Assembly: GCA_017615355.1 (NCBI GenBank)
Contig: JAGAAJ010000082.1
Span: forward strand, 1-34,907
Reading direction: 5' to 3'
DNA length: 34,907 nucleotides
DNA from: Prevotella sp.
GTDB lineage: Bacteria; Bacteroidota; Bacteroidia; Bacteroidales; Bacteroidaceae
This document shows, one piece after another, positions 32,861 to 34,907 of the stretch; positions within the stretch are counted from its first letter, which is position 1, and each line of letters starts with the position of its first letter. A program made the translations under genes and the position numbers. The notes under the pieces are model-generated. The model made no database searches and had not been told where the DNA came from. It saw only the letters and a program-made list of their open reading frames with translations.

Positions 32861-32891
32861 TTGCGTGAATCATAAATAATGTGTACCTTTG
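32861..32891 (+). promoter_or_regulatory. Promoter of the rplC ribosomal operon
   Basis: TTG (32861-32863), 20-nt spacer, TACCTTTG (32884-32891). It is an excellent match to the Bacteroidota consensus and lies about 205 nt before rplC. Confidence 0.88.
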
Positions 32892-32895
32892 CAGC

Positions 32896-33098
32896 CGCAA
32901 AAGTGGTAATTGCGCTGGCGTTAAGCTAACAATACACTGAAAAAGAACGGTTTAGCCTCGAAAGAGAAGACTATTCCGATTCTTCTTTAAGTGTGTGTGC
33001 GCGGTAACCGAGAGGTGAAAGCGGCGAGGATGCCACTGGCGAAAAAGAATCAAAACATCAACGTATTACACATTATTATTTAATTATTTAAAACTGAA
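32896..33098 (+). promoter_or_regulatory. Long leader of the ribosomal-protein operon
   Basis: About 200 nt with no gene lie between promoter and rplC. Candidate stems include GTTA/TAAC around 32919-32929, AGAAGA/TCTTCT around 32967-32988 and GCCA/TGGC near 33032-33041. Such leaders often bind a ribosomal protein for feedback control; that is inference here. Confidence 0.5.
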
Positions 33099-33713
33099 AT
33101 GCCAGGATTAATTGGAAGAAAAATCGGAATGACATCCGTGTTCAGTGCCGACGGTAAGAATGTACCGTGCACTGTTATCGAAGCTGGTCCTTGCGTTGTG
33201 ACTCAGGTCAAGACCGTGGAGAAGGATGGCTACAAGGCTGTCCAGCTGGGTTTTGGCGAGGCTAAGGAGAAGAACACGACAAAGCCCATGATGGGTGTGT
33301 TCAAGAAGGCCGGCACAACACCGAAGGCCCACTTGGCCGAGTTCAAGTTTGACGAGGACTACAACCTCGGTGACACGATCACCGTAGAGCTCTTCGCTGA
33401 TGCAGAGTTCGTAGACGTAGTCGGTACTTCGAAGGGTAAAGGTTTCCAGGGCGTTGTGAAGCGTCATGGTTTCGGTGGCGTTGGCCAGAGCACTCACGGT
33501 CAGGACGACCGTCTGCGCAAGCCCGGTTCCATCGGTGCCTGCTCGTACCCCGCTAAGGTGTTCAAGGGCATGCGCATGGGTGGCCAGATGGGTGGCGACC
33601 GCGTGACCACGCAGAACCTGAAAGTGTTAAAAGTGATTCCGGAGCACAACCTCCTGCTCATCAAGGGCAGCGTTGCCGGTTGCAATGGTTCAACCCTCTT
33701 AATCAAGAAGTAA
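33099..33713 (+). CDS. rplC: 50S ribosomal protein L3
   Basis: The 204-residue protein begins [11 protein letters not shown] and has the L3 hallmark [13 protein letters not shown], then the [14 protein letters not shown] loop that reaches toward the peptidyl-transferase centre, and [10 protein letters not shown]. Length is normal. It is the first gene after the long leader, and rplD starts 3 nt later. No rpsJ gene precedes it, which is the usual first gene of this operon. Confidence 0.98.
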   Translation: MPGLIGRKIGMTSVFSADGKNVPCTVIEAGPCVVTQVKTVEKDGYKAVQLGFGEAKEKNTTKPMMGVFKKAGTTPKAHLAEFKFDEDYNLGDTITVELFADAEFVDVVGTSKGKGFQGVVKRHGFGGVGQSTHGQDDRLRKPGSIGACSYPAKVFKGMRMGGQMGGDRVTTQNLKVLKVIPEHNLLLIKGSVAGCNGSTLLIKK

Positions 33714-33716
33714 GCT

Positions 33717-34346
33717 ATGGAACTGAGCGTATTGAACATCAAAGGTCAGGAGACCGGAAAGAAGGTGACTCTGAATGACGCCATCTTCGCTATTGAGCCC
33801 AACGACCACGTCATCTATCTGGACGTGAAGCAGTACATGGCTAACCAGCGCCAGGGCAACGCCAAGTCCAAGGAGCGCAGCGAGATGAGCGGTTCTACCC
33901 GCAAGCTCGGACGCCAGAAGGGCGGCGGCGGTGCACGTCACGGCGATATCAACTCACCCCTGCTGCGCGGCGGCGGCCGTGTGTTCGGACCGAAGCCCCG
34001 CGACTACTCGTTCAAGCTGAACAAGAAGGTGAAGGAGCTGGCCCGCAAGTCGGCCCTGACCTACAAGGCACAGGAGAACGCTATCGTGGTGCTGGAGGAC
34101 TTCAACTTTGAGGCTCCTAAGACGAAGGAGTTCGTGGCTATCGCCAAGAACCTGAAGGTGGACGGCAAGAAGCTGCTCCTGGTGATGCCCTCTGCTAACA
34201 AGAACGTGTATTTGTCGGCCCGCAACTTGCAGGGTGCTGAGGTGCTGGAGGCCAGCAAGGTGAACACCTACAAGGTGCTGAACGCCGACGTGCTGGTGAT
34301 CACCGAGCAGTCGCTGCAGGCCATCGACAATGTCCTCGGGAAATAA
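33717..34346 (+). CDS. rplD: 50S ribosomal protein L4
   Basis: The 209-residue protein has the L4 loop motif [18 protein letters not shown] (about 60-77) followed by [13 protein letters not shown], which lines the exit tunnel, and a globular domain ending in L-V-I-T-E-Q-S. In enterobacteria L4 also represses its own operon; whether it does so here through the leader is unknown. It sits 3 nt after rplC. Confidence 0.98.
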   Translation: MELSVLNIKGQETGKKVTLNDAIFAIEPNDHVIYLDVKQYMANQRQGNAKSKERSEMSGSTRKLGRQKGGGGARHGDINSPLLRGGGRVFGPKPRDYSFKLNKKVKELARKSALTYKAQENAIVVLEDFNFEAPKTKEFVAIAKNLKVDGKKLLLVMPSANKNVYLSARNLQGAEVLEASKVNTYKVLNADVLVITEQSLQAIDNVLGK

Positions 34347-34381
34347 ATTGTAAATTGTAAATTGTCAAATTGTAATTAGAC

Positions 34382-34678
34382 ATGGCATTCATCATTAAAC
34401 CCCTGGTCACTGAGAAGATGACCAAGCTGACGGAGAAGCGCCCCAATGTGTATGGCTTCATCGTACGTCCCGAGGCCAACAAGATTGAGATCCAGAAGGA
34501 AGTCGAGGCTACCTACAACGTTACCGTTGAGGACGTGAACACCGTGCGCTACGCAGGCAAGCGTAGCCAGCGCTATACGAAGGCCGGTCTCGTGAGGGGA
34601 CACAAGAGCGCCTTCAAGAAGGCTATCGTCACCCTGAAGGCTGGCGAGGAAATTGATATTTACAGCAATATTGAATAA
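34382..34678 (+). CDS. rplW: 50S ribosomal protein L23
   Basis: The 98-residue protein has the L23 pattern [10 protein letters not shown] at the start, then [19 protein letters not shown] and V-E-D-V-N-T-V. L23 lies at the tunnel exit and is the docking site for trigger factor and SRP. A 35-nt gap with repeated AAATTGT units separates it from rplD, longer than other gaps in the operon. Confidence 0.97.
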   Translation: MAFIIKPLVTEKMTKLTEKRPNVYGFIVRPEANKIEIQKEVEATYNVTVEDVNTVRYAGKRSQRYTKAGLVRGHKSAFKKAIVTLKAGEEIDIYSNIE

Positions 34679-34683
34679 CAGAA

Positions 34684-34907
34684 ATGGCAGTACGTAAATT
34701 AAAGCCCGTAACTCCGGGCCAAAGACACAAGGTTATTGGCACGTTCGAGGATATTACTGCATCCGTGCCAGAGAAGTCTCTCGTTTACGGTAAGCGTTCT
34801 ACCGGCGGTCGAAACAACACCGGTAAGATGACTGTCCGCTACATGGGCGGCGGCCACAAGAAGAAGTATCGTCTGATCGACTTCAAGCGAGAGAAAGATG
34901 GTGTTCC
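34684..34907 (+). CDS. rplB: 50S ribosomal protein L2, 5' part (cut by window edge)
   Basis: The first 74 codons are present: [15 protein letters not shown], then [27 protein letters not shown], the conserved N-terminal rRNA-binding region of L2. The start is 5 nt after rplW. The frame is open to the end of the window. Confidence 0.97.
   Translation, partial: MAVRKLKPVTPGQRHKVIGTFEDITASVPEKSLVYGKRSTGGRNNTGKMTVRYMGGGHKKKYRLIDFKREKDGV

Noticed and set aside
32766-33098. Hidden rpsJ gene before rplC
   Set aside because: No frame here of about 100 codons resembles S10, and stops occur in all frames.
34347-34381. AAATTGT repeats between rplD and rplW as a functional element
   Set aside because: Short AT-rich spacer repeats; similar AATTG-rich spacers occur elsewhere (for example near 28117-28150), with no structure suggesting a role.
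1-34907. CRISPR array
   Set aside because: No regularly spaced repeats with unique spacers were seen; the repeats present are pairs or short tandem units.

Overview
The window is chromosomal DNA from a Bacteroidota member, most likely Prevotella or a close relative. Repeated promoters of the form TTG-N19/20-TAnnTTTG support this, as do weak Shine-Dalgarno sequences and a typical family content (TonB receptor with a DUF4249 lipoprotein, DUF3943, GH43-CBM6, CE15, LytTR-only regulator, DUF6804). The right edge is the start of the large ribosomal-protein operon (rplC-rplD-rplW-rplB).

Region 1 (1-9950): a partial IS transposase N-terminus reads out of the left edge. It is followed by a compact six-gene plus-strand operon that is visibly more AT-rich than the rest. 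In order it encodes a J-domain-like membrane protein without an HPD motif, a membrane-anchored coiled-coil protein ending in a GrpE-like beta-wing, an 838-residue Hsp70-like protein, a protein-kinase-like domain (HRD changed to HNE) fused to a Cdc48/FtsH-type AAA+ ATPase, a two-TM protein, and a TerB-like protein. Together they look like a self-contained chaperone/ATPase machine at the inner membrane. This is the best candidate for an undescribed system here.

Region 2 (9951-14878): gene-poor DNA with hairpins, small membrane proteins, a 200-residue orphan, a LytTR regulator coupled to a membrane-anchored phosphodiester-glycosidase-like protein, and an HD-domain protein. A roughly 105-bp terminator-containing sequence occurs twice, flanking the LytTR segment.

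Region 3 (14879-17249): a strong promoter followed by about 400 nt of highly structured, probably non-coding sequence. This leads into an FtsZ gene outside any division cluster and a small partner gene.

Region 4 (25847 down to 17242, minus strand): a six-gene run encoding a TPR histidine kinase, a secreted metallo-beta-lactamase-fold hydrolase, a GH43-CBM6 glycosidase, a CE15-like esterase, a sensor with a dead, truncated kinase, and a full sensor kinase of the same build. This suggests sensing coupled to xylan side-chain processing.

Region 5 (25959-32765, plus strand): trmO, a MetY-type sulfhydrylase, a TonB-dependent receptor, its DUF4249 lipoprotein and a DUF3943 protein. The DUF3943 gene carries two nearly identical 56-bp insertions read in different frames.

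Region 6 (32766-34907): a promoter and long leader, then rplC, rplD, rplW and the start of rplB, with no rpsJ upstream.
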